From NCBI RefSeq assembly GCF_946481155.1, contig NZ_CAMLMK010000041.1, positions 1-23,636 on the forward strand: DNA of 23,636 nt, in the 5' to 3' direction. Of the stretch, positions 8,617-15,878 are shown in pieces; the first letter of the stretch is position 1, and every line of letters starts with the position of its first letter. The notes under the pieces were generated by a model. It was not told the DNA's origin. It did no database searches and was given only the letters and a program-made list of their open reading frames with translations. The translations under genes were made by a program, and so were the position numbers. This DNA comes from an uncultured Flavobacterium sp. (lineage in GTDB: Bacteria > Bacteroidota > Bacteroidia > Flavobacteriales > Flavobacteriaceae).

Positions 8617-9165
8617 ATGCTCAAACGTCTTTTTGATATTGTTTTTTCCGCATTAGCACTATTGATGCTGAGTTGGCTCCTGCTTTTGAGTTGGTTGATT
8701 GCGGCATTGGATACTAAAGCCAACGGTTTTTTTCTTCAGAAAAGAGTCGGGCAATACGGGAGTTTATTCACGATTATAAAGCTCCGCACCATGAAAGAAG
8801 GAAAAGTCACGAAAATCGGCACTTTTTTCAGAAAGACCAAAATCGATGAGCTTCCCCAGTTTGTCAATATTCTTAAAGGAGATATGAGTATCGTCGGACC
8901 AAGACCCGATATTCCCGGATATTATGATCGTCTTGAAGGAGAAGCTCTTAAAGTTTTAGAGCTAAAACCTGGACTGACAAGCGAAGCTTCTCTGAAATAT
9001 TTTAACGAAGAAGCACTTTTGAACACAAAAGAAAACCCGCTGGAATACAACGATACCGTTATTTTTCCCGATAAAGTCCGTTTATCTCTTGATTATTTCC
9101 ATAATCGCACATTCGTCGGCGACATAAAAATAATTTTAAAAACAGTGTTTCGAAGATTTAAATAG
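8617..9165 (+). CDS. Initiating sugar transferase, small PglC-like phosphoglycosyl transferase
   Basis: This 182-aa monotopic phosphoglycosyl transferase should place the first sugar phosphate on undecaprenyl phosphate at the inner face of the cytoplasmic membrane. A hydrophobic re-entrant segment occupies about residues 8-30. It is followed by KLRTM, the catalytic Asp-Glu pair at 77-78 (KIDELPQ), then LKGDMSIVGPRPDIPGYYD (about 86-104). The size matches PglC rather than the large WcaJ/WbaP enzymes with extra membrane helices. The loop between KLRTM and the catalytic motif is short. It lies 65 bp after the dehydrogenase and 54 bp before the aminotransferase. In many Bacteroidota loci this enzyme sits next to a PglE-like aminotransferase, as here. 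The donor sugar is unknown. Confidence 0.88.
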   Translation: MLKRLFDIVFSALALLMLSWLLLLSWLIAALDTKANGFFLQKRVGQYGSLFTIIKLRTMKEGKVTKIGTFFRKTKIDELPQFVNILKGDMSIVGPRPDIPGYYDRLEGEALKVLELKPGLTSEASLKYFNEEALLNTKENPLEYNDTVIFPDKVRLSLDYFHNRTFVGDIKIILKTVFRRFK

Positions 9166-9186
9166 ATTTTCGCAGCAAAGTTTCTC

Positions 9187-9194
9187 TAAATTTG
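9187..9194 (+). promoter_or_regulatory. -7 box upstream of the aminotransferase gene
   Basis: TAAATTTG matches TAnnTTTG and lies 25 nt before the ATG at 9220. A T-run at 9167-9170 is a poor -33 candidate at a 16-nt spacing. It may add transcription within the operon. Confidence 0.35.
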
Positions 9195-9219
9195 TGAAAG
9201 CGACCCTAACCGTATAACA

Positions 9220-10359
9220 ATGAATACAGAAAAGATATGGCTTTCGTCACCTCATATGGGCGGCAAGGAGAAGGAGTACATTCAGGAAGCCTTCGATTCC
9301 AACTGGATTGCGCCGTTGGGACCTAATATTTTGGGTTTTGAGTCGGATCTGGAAAAATACATTGGCCAGCATTCTTTTGTAAGCGCGCTGAGTTCGGGAA
9401 CGGCGGCAATACATTTGGCTTTGATACTGTTAGATGTAAAGCCAGGTGACGAAGTTTTATGCCAGAGTTTTACCTTTTCAGCCACGGCAAATCCAATAAT
9501 TTATCAGGGAGCAACCCCAATTTTCATTGACAGTGAAACCGATACCTGGAACATCTGCCCGGCAACATTGGAAAAAGCTATCATTGACAGAATCGCCAAA
9601 GGAAAGAAGCCAAAAGCAATCATTGCCGTACATCTTTACGGGATGCCTTTCAAAGTGGATGAAATTCTCGCGATTGCCAAAAAATACGAAATCCCTCTTT
9701 TAGAAGACAGTGCTGAAGCTTTGGGCAGCGCTTTTAAGGGGCAAAAATGTGGCACTTTCGGTGAGTTTGGTATTTTCTCCTTCAACGGAAATAAAATCAT
9801 TACGACTTCCGGTGGCGGTGCATTGGTAGTGAAAAACAAGGAAATCAAAGACAGGGCTGTTTTTCTGGCTACTCAGGCCCGTGATGAAGCGCCGCATTAT
9901 CAGCATAGCGAAATCGGATACAATTATCGGATGAGTAATGTTTGTGCGGGAATCGGAAGGGGGCAGATGGAAGTTTTGGATGACCATGTCGCAAAGAGAA
10001 GAGCAATGCATGTTTTTTACGCCGATTTTTTTAAATCCGTGGAAGGCGTTACAATACTTAAGGAGCCAAATCCGGATTATTATGCAAACCATTGGCTTAC
10101 TGCCATAGTGATAGATGAAAAAAGGATCGAAAAAAAACGGGAGGAATTGCGTCTCGCTTTTGAAGCCGCCAATATCGAAAGCCGTCCTTTATGGAAACCC
10201 CTGCACCTGCAGCCCGTATTTGAAAAATATCCTTATTATGGTGAAAAGGTAAGCGAAACTCTTTTTGAAAATGGACTATGCCTGCCTTCAGGATCAAACC
10301 TTACAGATGCTGATAAACTCAGAATAAAAAATGTTTTAAAAGGTTTTTTCTCCGTTTAG
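9220..10359 (+). CDS. PLP-dependent sugar aminotransferase (DegT/DnrJ/EryC1 family, PglE-like)
   Basis: At 379 aa this is a standard-length member of the DegT/DnrJ/EryC1 family, which transfers an amino group from glutamate to a nucleotide-linked keto sugar. PLP-binding features are SSGTAAIHLAL (residues 58-68), LLEDSAEALGS with Asp163, and the Schiff-base Lys192 in FSFNGNKIITTSGGG. The sequence is most like the PglE group that makes UDP-4-amino-4,6-dideoxy-GlcNAc. However, neither the PglF-type 4,6-dehydratase that would make its substrate nor a clear PglD N-acetyltransferase is in the window, so the exact sugar is uncertain. It ends one base before the stop codon of the convergent phosphatase gene. 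Confidence 0.85.
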   Translation: MNTEKIWLSSPHMGGKEKEYIQEAFDSNWIAPLGPNILGFESDLEKYIGQHSFVSALSSGTAAIHLALILLDVKPGDEVLCQSFTFSATANPIIYQGATPIFIDSETDTWNICPATLEKAIIDRIAKGKKPKAIIAVHLYGMPFKVDEILAIAKKYEIPLLEDSAEALGSAFKGQKCGTFGEFGIFSFNGNKIITTSGGGALVVKNKEIKDRAVFLATQARDEAPHYQHSEIGYNYRMSNVCAGIGRGQMEVLDDHVAKRRAMHVFYADFFKSVEGVTILKEPNPDYYANHWLTAIVIDEKRIEKKREELRLAFEAANIESRPLWKPLHLQPVFEKYPYYGEKVSETLFENGLCLPSGSNLTDADKLRIKNVLKGFFSV

Positions 10360-10360
10360 T

Positions 10361-11095
10361 TTACTTAAAAATCAGATTGTTTTTCATCGCCTCTGTTAAG
10401 GGAAGGGTATCTTTTATTTTTATTTTTTTGGAGAAAGACTCAATATGGTTTTTATGATGCACATCGGAACCGGTAAAATCAATCATTCCCTTCTTTAATA
10501 GTTTTTCGGCAATCAACGTTACATCCGGGCCATAATACCCCATGGTGGAAAGTAAATTCAGCTGGAAAAGACAGCCGGCTTTTTTTAGTTTTTTATACTC
10601 AGAAAAATTGCCATGATAAAACGAATATCTCTCCGGATGGGCTAAAACAGGAGTATATCCTGCCAATTGCAACTGAAAAAGAATATCATATAATTGAATG
10701 GGAGGTGTGATATAAGACATTTCCACTAATACATATTTGTCTTTTAACGTCAGCAGTGGTTCGTTTTGAAAAAGGCTTACAAAAGCTTCATTCATCATAT
10801 ATTCCGAAGCTACATTTAGATCCAGGCGATGACTAAGTTCGGGAGAAAGGGTACATAATTCGACATGTTTTTCCAGAATACTTCCCCTTGTATTATCCCA
10901 AACGTTAATTATTGTATGCGGCGTGGTGATAGATTTCGAAAAGCCAATATCTAAAAGCGAACGCATTAAATAATTACTGTCTTGCAGAGTTTTCGCGCCA
11001 TCGTCAATACCAAATAAGATATGCGAATGAATATCCACATAATCGTTTGGAATAAGGTCTTTTAATACAGGTTTCGATTTAAAAAATGTTAACAT
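10361..11095 (-). CDS. cpsB: CpsB/CapC-type PHP-domain protein tyrosine phosphatase
   Basis: This 244-aa PHP-superfamily metal-dependent phosphatase likely dephosphorylates the tyrosine tail of Wzc. Metal ligands appear in DIHSHILFGIDDGAK (His23 and His25), TPHTI, ASEYMM, VEMSY, PVLAHPERYSF and GSDVHH. The frame opens as far as an ATG at 11176. I chose the ATG at 11095 (MLTFFKSK), because the upstream 27 codons look like AT-rich intergenic DNA and a perfect -7 box lies between the two starts. It is one of two minus-strand genes in the locus, tail to tail with the aminotransferase with a one-base gap, so its transcript may be antisense to that operon. It is separated by about 5.7 kb from wzc, its likely partner. 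Confidence 0.88.
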   Translation of the reverse strand: MLTFFKSKPVLKDLIPNDYVDIHSHILFGIDDGAKTLQDSNYLMRSLLDIGFSKSITTPHTIINVWDNTRGSILEKHVELCTLSPELSHRLDLNVASEYMMNEAFVSLFQNEPLLTLKDKYVLVEMSYITPPIQLYDILFQLQLAGYTPVLAHPERYSFYHGNFSEYKKLKKAGCLFQLNLLSTMGYYGPDVTLIAEKLLKKGMIDFTGSDVHHKNHIESFSKKIKIKDTLPLTEAMKNNLIFK

Positions 11096-11099
11096 GCCG

Positions 11100-11107
11100 C
11101 AAAGATA
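11100..11107 (-). promoter_or_regulatory. -7 box of the cpsB-like gene
   Basis: On the minus strand the sequence is TATCTTTG, then CGGC, then the ATG at 11095. The box ends 4 nt before the start codon, the same arrangement as at recR, predicting a nearly leaderless transcript. I found no clear -33 element. Confidence 0.45.
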
Positions 11108-11194
11108 GGAATACGATTCTGGAATTAGGGATTGTGATTTAGGATTTTTGTGGTTTACAGGTACTAATCTCGCCAATATTCTGTTAAACTTTAG

Positions 11195-11202
11195 TATATT
11201 TG
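11195..11202 (+). promoter_or_regulatory. -7 box upstream of wzm
   Basis: TATATTTG matches TAnnTTTG and lies in the 172-bp divergent gap between the cpsB-like gene and wzm, with a leader of roughly 60 nt to the ATG at 11268. The -33 region is not convincing. It probably drives the exporter and the overlapping glycosyltransferase chain behind it. Confidence 0.45.
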
Positions 11203-11267
11203 GCGCATAAATTTTCCGGATTGAAAGCTGCCTGTACTAGTTGTCAATTCTGTATTTATTTAAATAA

Positions 11268-12143
11268 ATGAAACATCAAGACGATTTTAATGAAAAGGAA
11301 TGGTTGTTTGAAATAACGCCGAAGAATAGTTTTTTCTCTTTGCCTTTTAAAGAGGTTTGGAAATATCGTGATCTACTGTTGCTTTTTGTAAAAAGAGATG
11401 TAGTGACCCTTTATAAGCAAACCGTATTGGGACCCTTGTGGTATCTGATACAACCGTTGTTTACCTCGGTAATGTTCACCATTATTTTTAACAATGTAGC
11501 CGGAATAAAAACAGGTGTGGTTCCTTCATTTCTGTTTAATCTCGCAGGAATAACTATCTGGAATTACTTTACATCTTGCCTGAATGAGACTTCAGATACC
11601 TTTAAAAAGAATGCAGCCGTATTTGGAAAAGTTTACTTCCCAAGAGTAGTCATGCCGATGTCAATCGTGATTTCCAATCTGTTGAAATTTGGAATCCAGT
11701 TCCTTATTTTCATAGCTTTTTATCTGTATTATTATTTTTATCGTGACGCAGCGATACATTTGGAGGCAACGGTTTTGCTTTTTCCTCTTTTAGTGATACT
11801 TATGGGTATTCTGGGATTGGGCCTGGGGATGTTGATTTCCTCAATGGTAACAAAATACAGGGATTTGACGTTTCTGGTAAGTTTCGGAGTTCAGTTGCTT
11901 ATGTATGTTTCGGCAGTAATGTATCCAATCGCGCTATTACAGCAAAAACTTCCGGAATATGCATGGCTCGTAAAATATAATCCTCTTGCCTATATAGTGG
12001 AGGCTACCCGTTATATGTTGCTGGGTATTGGTGAAATTTCTGTATTTGGAATGGTATATACTATAGTAATTACTTTTGTTATTTTCCTGATTGGATTACT
12101 GTTATTCAATAAAACCGAAAAGAGCTTCATAGATACCGTTTAG
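11268..12143 (+). CDS. wzm: ABC-2 type polysaccharide exporter permease (Wzm)
   Basis: This 291-aa inner-membrane permease pairs with Wzt to move undecaprenyl-linked polysaccharide to the periplasm. The N-terminal cytoplasmic part contains VKRDVVTLYKQTVLGPLWYL, the conserved amphipathic entry of O-antigen ABC-2 permeases. About six hydrophobic helices follow (near residues 54-75, 85-103, 125-148, 167-192, 198-222 and 255-280), and LVKYNPLAYIVEATRYMLLG is the typical segment before the last helix. The C-terminus is FNKTEKSFIDTV. The same tail, mutated, occurs as a remnant at 4682-4814. wzt follows after 49 bp. It has its own -7 box and a leader of about 60 nt. Confidence 0.93.
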   Translation: MKHQDDFNEKEWLFEITPKNSFFSLPFKEVWKYRDLLLLFVKRDVVTLYKQTVLGPLWYLIQPLFTSVMFTIIFNNVAGIKTGVVPSFLFNLAGITIWNYFTSCLNETSDTFKKNAAVFGKVYFPRVVMPMSIVISNLLKFGIQFLIFIAFYLYYYFYRDAAIHLEATVLLFPLLVILMGILGLGLGMLISSMVTKYRDLTFLVSFGVQLLMYVSAVMYPIALLQQKLPEYAWLVKYNPLAYIVEATRYMLLGIGEISVFGMVYTIVITFVIFLIGLLLFNKTEKSFIDTV

Positions 12144-12192
12144 GGATCCGAAATGCGAATTTAGAATAAATGATAAGAGAATTAAGTTGTCA

Positions 12193-13479
12193 ATGAGTAA
12201 AGATATTATATTAAAAGCCGAAAACATATCCAAGCAATACCGTTTAGGTACGGTTGGAACAGGAACCCTAAGTCATGACCTAAACCGTTGGTGGCATAAA
12301 TTGCAGGGGAAAGAAGATCCGTATTTAAAAATCGGAGATACAAATGACAGAACGACTAAAGGCTCCAGTCAATATGTTTGGGCATTACAGGATATTAATT
12401 TTGAGGTAGAACGCGGGGAAGTATTAGGGATAATCGGTAAGAACGGAGCAGGAAAATCCACTTTGCTGAAAATACTTTCGAAGGTTACCTCGCCAACCAC
12501 GGGAAGCATTAAATCCAGAGGAAGAATAGCTTCTTTACTGGAAGTGGGAACGGGTTTTAATCCGGAATTGACAGGTCGTGAGAATATCTATCTGAATGGA
12601 GCTATCCTTGGGATGACCAAAAAAGAAATAACCTCTAAGTTAGATGAGATTATTGAATTCAGTGGTTGCGAACGCTATATCGATACCCCAACAAAACGCT
12701 ACAGCAGCGGAATGACAGTGCGTCTTGCCTTTGCCGTAGCCGCTTTTTTAGAACCTGAAATTTTAGTAATTGATGAGGTACTAGCGGTAGGCGATGCCGA
12801 ATTCCAGAAAAAAGCCATTGGTAAAATGCAGGACATCTCCCGGGGAGAAGGAAGGACGGTATTATTTGTGAGTCATAATATGGCGGCTGTGAGAAGCTTA
12901 TGTACCAAAGGAATGCTTATTGAAAACGGAAGAACTGTCTTTAATGGTGATATTGAAGAAACAATAGAAAGATATCTTAAGAGTAATGTTTTTTCCTTTA
13001 GTGATAATTTCGTAAATTTTGATCTGAAAGATAGGCCCATCGAAATCTCAAGAGTGGAAATCAATTCAATTTCCCGTCATGGAGAATATTCGGATTCGAG
13101 CGGAATATTAATGGGAGATACCATTGAAACCAGTATTTATGTTGTCACAAAAGAAAAAGTTGCAAATATCAAGGCAAGTATCATCATCACGACAGCAAGC
13201 GGAATAAGGATTGCAGCTATTCGTTCTCATGAGATGTCGGATATAACCTATACTTCGGAATCGGATTTTATTTTCAAGGCAACAATCCCCGATATGAATT
13301 TGATGCCCGGCGATTATATGATAACGATTGCCCTTGCAGAGAATAATAATACAATTGCAATTAAAGAAGAATGTTTAGGGTTCAGTATTGTGCCAAATGA
13401 CATCTACAATACAGGCAGAATTCCAAAAGGTAATTTTTTCATTTATTCGAATGCAAAATGGGATTTAGAAACAAAATAA
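12193..13479 (+). CDS. wzt: ABC exporter ATPase with C-terminal carbohydrate-binding domain (Wzt)
   Basis: This 428-aa protein powers Wzm. I use the ATG at 12193 rather than the in-frame TTG two codons earlier. The nucleotide-binding domain carries Walker A GKNGAGKST at residues 82-90, the signature YSSGMTVRLAFAVAAFL, Walker B ILVIDEVLAVGD and the switch LFVSHN. At about residue 255 the ATPase ends and a beta-rich domain of about 170 residues begins (DRPIEISRVEINSIS onward), in the position of the Wzt C-terminal domain. In E. coli O8/O9a-type systems that domain recognises a modified non-reducing end of the finished chain before export, so a terminal modification is plausible here too (inference). 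The last 22 nt overlap the acetyltransferase gene. Confidence 0.93.
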   Translation: MSKDIILKAENISKQYRLGTVGTGTLSHDLNRWWHKLQGKEDPYLKIGDTNDRTTKGSSQYVWALQDINFEVERGEVLGIIGKNGAGKSTLLKILSKVTSPTTGSIKSRGRIASLLEVGTGFNPELTGRENIYLNGAILGMTKKEITSKLDEIIEFSGCERYIDTPTKRYSSGMTVRLAFAVAAFLEPEILVIDEVLAVGDAEFQKKAIGKMQDISRGEGRTVLFVSHNMAAVRSLCTKGMLIENGRTVFNGDIEETIERYLKSNVFSFSDNFVNFDLKDRPIEISRVEINSISRHGEYSDSSGILMGDTIETSIYVVTKEKVANIKASIIITTASGIRIAAIRSHEMSDITYTSESDFIFKATIPDMNLMPGDYMITIALAENNNTIAIKEECLGFSIVPNDIYNTGRIPKGNFFIYSNAKWDLETK

Positions 13480-14045
13480 AGAAATGGTTGTCTTTCAAAC
13501 TCAGGAATCTTGTTGAATTTGAAAGTCTTCCTGTCGCGATAAACAAAACTTCCGTTATTGAAGTCGGAAGGGATTCTTTTCATAACGGGAAGTTCGAGAT
13601 CAGAGGTCCCGGAAAGATAAAAATTGGTTCTTTTTGTGCTTTTGGAAGGGATATAAAGATAATTACATCAAATCATAATTATAATTACCCCGTACTTCAG
13701 TATGGTTTTTATAAGAAATATTTCGGTATAAAACCTGAGGCAGGTACTGCTTCACAAGCGGAGTTTTGTGTTGAAATTGGGAATGATGTCTGGATTGGCG
13801 ACAATGTAAGTATACTGCCAAATGTGAAAATCGGTCACGGATCCATAATAGGAACAGGAAGTGTAGTGACTAAAAATATTGAAGATTACACCATCGTCGC
13901 AGGTGTCCCTGCTAAATTTATAAAAGATCGCTTCCCGGATGCAGTAAAGGAAGAACTGTTGGCATCGGAATGGTGGAATTGGAGTGACGATGAAATAAGA
14001 AAAAATAAAGATTTTTTCTTCAAAAATTATAATGTAAATGGGTAG
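13458..14045 (+). CDS. Acetyltransferase with left-handed beta-helix (CatB/VatD-like hexapeptide family)
   Basis: This 195-aa acetyl-CoA-dependent acyltransferase is built from hexapeptide repeats (for example IGNDVWIGDNVSILPNVKIG followed by GSIIGTGSVVTKNI). SNHNYNYP near residue 73 supplies the probable catalytic His, and the ending IVAGVPAKFIKDRF plus a helical tail EWWNWSDDEIRKN is characteristic of the CatB/VatD branch. It probably O-acetylates a sugar of the glycan; the acceptor is not predictable. Its N-terminus lies in the last 22 nt of wzt and its end overlaps the next gene by 8 nt, so translation is likely coupled. It is not a convincing PglD-type nucleotide-sugar N-acetyltransferase, because that family carries a different N-terminal domain. 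Confidence 0.85.
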   Translation: MGFRNKIKKWLSFKLRNLVEFESLPVAINKTSVIEVGRDSFHNGKFEIRGPGKIKIGSFCAFGRDIKIITSNHNYNYPVLQYGFYKKYFGIKPEAGTASQAEFCVEIGNDVWIGDNVSILPNVKIGHGSIIGTGSVVTKNIEDYTIVAGVPAKFIKDRFPDAVKEELLASEWWNWSDDEIRKNKDFFFKNYNVNG

Positions 14046-14853
14046 ACTCTATATATATTGGTGGGCTTTAAAACGTGCAGACGGAAATGATAATTACGGT
14101 GATATTCTGGCGCCTTTTTTAGCGGAAAAACTCTCTGGTAAAAAGGTTGTGCGGGTGAAACACCCCATGCGTCGCCGTTACCGATGGTTTATCAAACACT
14201 ATGTTACCGTGGGGAGCATCATTTGGGCCGCAAGCAAGAAATCAATTGTTTGGGGCAGTGGGATCATTAAAAAAAATGAGAATGTTCGGGACGCTACTTT
14301 TTTGGCGGTTCGCGGACCAAGAACCAGAGCGCGATTGCTTGAGTTAGGATATGAAGTACCCGAGGTTTATGGTGATCCTGCTTTGTTGTTACCGGAATTT
14401 ATTCCTAATACTGTGGAGAAAAAATACGCTTTGGGGATTATACCGCATTATGTGGATTATGCAGAAATTCAGCAGCGTTTTGCCGGTCAGGAAGATATTA
14501 AAGTGATCAATTTAATGACAGACGATATCATCCGCACGACCCAGGAAATAATGCAGTGTGAAGCTATTATTTCTTCTTCTTTACATGGTGTGATTGTTTC
14601 GCATACTTATAATATACCGGCACTTTGGGTGAAGTTTTCTTCTAAATTAGCTGGAGATAATGTTAAGTTTTATGACTATTTTGAGTCGGTAGGGATTAAC
14701 TATAACCAGGAATTTTCCATTAACCCGGATACCGCAACGCAAGAAGAGTTGAAAGAACTGTTGAAAGCGAACCAGTCCATTCTGTCACCGGATAGTAATT
14801 TGCTGGCCTTCAGAAAAGAACAACTGTTAGCTTCCTGCCCGTTTAAAAAATGA
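14038..14853 (+). CDS. Polysaccharide pyruvyl transferase family protein (ExoV/CsaB-like)
   Basis: This 271-aa protein belongs to the family that transfers pyruvate from phosphoenolpyruvate as a ketal onto a sugar, adding a negative charge. Supporting segments are NDNYGDILAPFLAEKLSG (N-terminal), IVWGSGIIKKNE, LAVRGPRTRARLLELG, VYGDPALLLPEF and the late motif AIISSSLHGVIVSHTYNIPALW. The RGPRT and SSSLHG motifs are typical of the PF04230 family. It overlaps the acetyltransferase upstream by 8 nt and the next glycosyltransferase by 4 nt (ATGA). Some family members have other roles, so pyruvylation is likely but not proven. Confidence 0.85.
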   Translation: MGRLYIYWWALKRADGNDNYGDILAPFLAEKLSGKKVVRVKHPMRRRYRWFIKHYVTVGSIIWAASKKSIVWGSGIIKKNENVRDATFLAVRGPRTRARLLELGYEVPEVYGDPALLLPEFIPNTVEKKYALGIIPHYVDYAEIQQRFAGQEDIKVINLMTDDIIRTTQEIMQCEAIISSSLHGVIVSHTYNIPALWVKFSSKLAGDNVKFYDYFESVGINYNQEFSINPDTATQEELKELLKANQSILSPDSNLLAFRKEQLLASCPFKK

Positions 14854-15878
14854 GAAAAGGAGAGAATCCATCCAAAGATATATTGCTTCCTGAATTAGCG
14901 GCTTCGCACAGGGTGATCATTCCTTTGTACATCCCGTCCGAAGTAGACTATTATGCCGAAGCATTTAAAATATTTGAATACTGTTTATTTTCATTGCTGA
15001 AAACAAGTGAGTCCGATTTGAAAATTTCGGTTGTAAGCAATAATTCCTGTGCTTCCGTAAACCGAAAATTATTGGCGCTACAGGAAGAAGGGCATATTGA
15101 CGAATTGATTATTGAAAAAGAGGGTGTCGGAAAAATAAACAGCATACTGAAAGCTTTACGCACAGCAGAAGAACGTTTTATCACGATAACCGATGCTGAT
15201 GTAATGTTCTGCAACGGTTGGGAAGCTGCCGTACTTGACGTTTTTCGATCTTTTCCTAAAGCAGGTGCCGTATGTCCTGTTCCGGTTTTTAGAACCCACT
15301 TGCGTCTGACCAGCAATATCTGGCGGAAATACCTGTTCTCAGGTAAGATGCGTTTTCTGCCCGTAAAAAATCCCGAAGCTATGACAAGGTTTGCCAACAG
15401 CATCGGATGGCCATGGCTTGATGAGAAATATAAGGATGTAATCCTGACCCTAAAAGCACGAAATGGGACAATAGCCGTTCTGGGATGTTCGCATTTTGCG
15501 GCAACCTATAAAAGAGAAGTGTTTAGTCAATTGCCAAAAAGGGGTAGTAAATATCAATTAGGCGGGGACAGTGAGTTTTTATATACCGATGAACCGGTCT
15601 TAAGAATGGGAGGTTATCGTTTGTCTACTTATGATAATTATGCGTACCATCTGGGAAATCATGCAGAACCTTGGATGGAAGAGCAATTTCAGGAACTTTC
15701 ACATAAATCCAAAAAAGACACGGATTACAGTGCCGTTGCAGTATTACGAAGAAATCCGTTCGACTATTATGTTTCGGAACAGTTATTCAAAAAACTGTTT
15801 CTTTTTAAGAACTTTTACCGATTTCTTTTGAAACGAAAAGGATTGAGTCCGCATCAGATAAAAAATTATATAAATTGA
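14850..15878 (+). CDS. Glycosyltransferase, GT-A fold (family 2-like)
   Basis: This 342-aa probable cytoplasmic or membrane-associated transferase has the early strand HRVIIPLYIPSE (residues 20-31), the nucleotide-binding region LKISVVSNNS and the metal-binding DxD motif ITITDADVMF with Asp115/Asp117. Later segments GCSHFAATYKREVF and GGDSEFLY probably line the acceptor site. It lacks membrane helices, unlike polymerising GT2 enzymes. The donor and acceptor are unknown. It starts inside the pyruvyl transferase stop codon (ATGA) and its own stop is overlapped by the TTG start of the next gene. Confidence 0.75.
   Translation: MRKGENPSKDILLPELAASHRVIIPLYIPSEVDYYAEAFKIFEYCLFSLLKTSESDLKISVVSNNSCASVNRKLLALQEEGHIDELIIEKEGVGKINSILKALRTAEERFITITDADVMFCNGWEAAVLDVFRSFPKAGAVCPVPVFRTHLRLTSNIWRKYLFSGKMRFLPVKNPEAMTRFANSIGWPWLDEKYKDVILTLKARNGTIAVLGCSHFAATYKREVFSQLPKRGSKYQLGGDSEFLYTDEPVLRMGGYRLSTYDNYAYHLGNHAEPWMEEQFQELSHKSKKDTDYSAVAVLRRNPFDYYVSEQLFKKLFLFKNFYRFLLKRKGLSPHQIKNYIN

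Noticed and set aside
11096..11176. 27-codon N-terminal extension of the CpsB-like phosphatase
   Set aside because: The stretch is AT-rich and intergenic in character, carries a perfect -7 box, and the PHP family starts close to the ATG at 11095.
12187..12192. TTG start two codons upstream of wzt
   Set aside because: The ATG at 12193 gives the usual N-terminus, and nothing supports the two extra codons.
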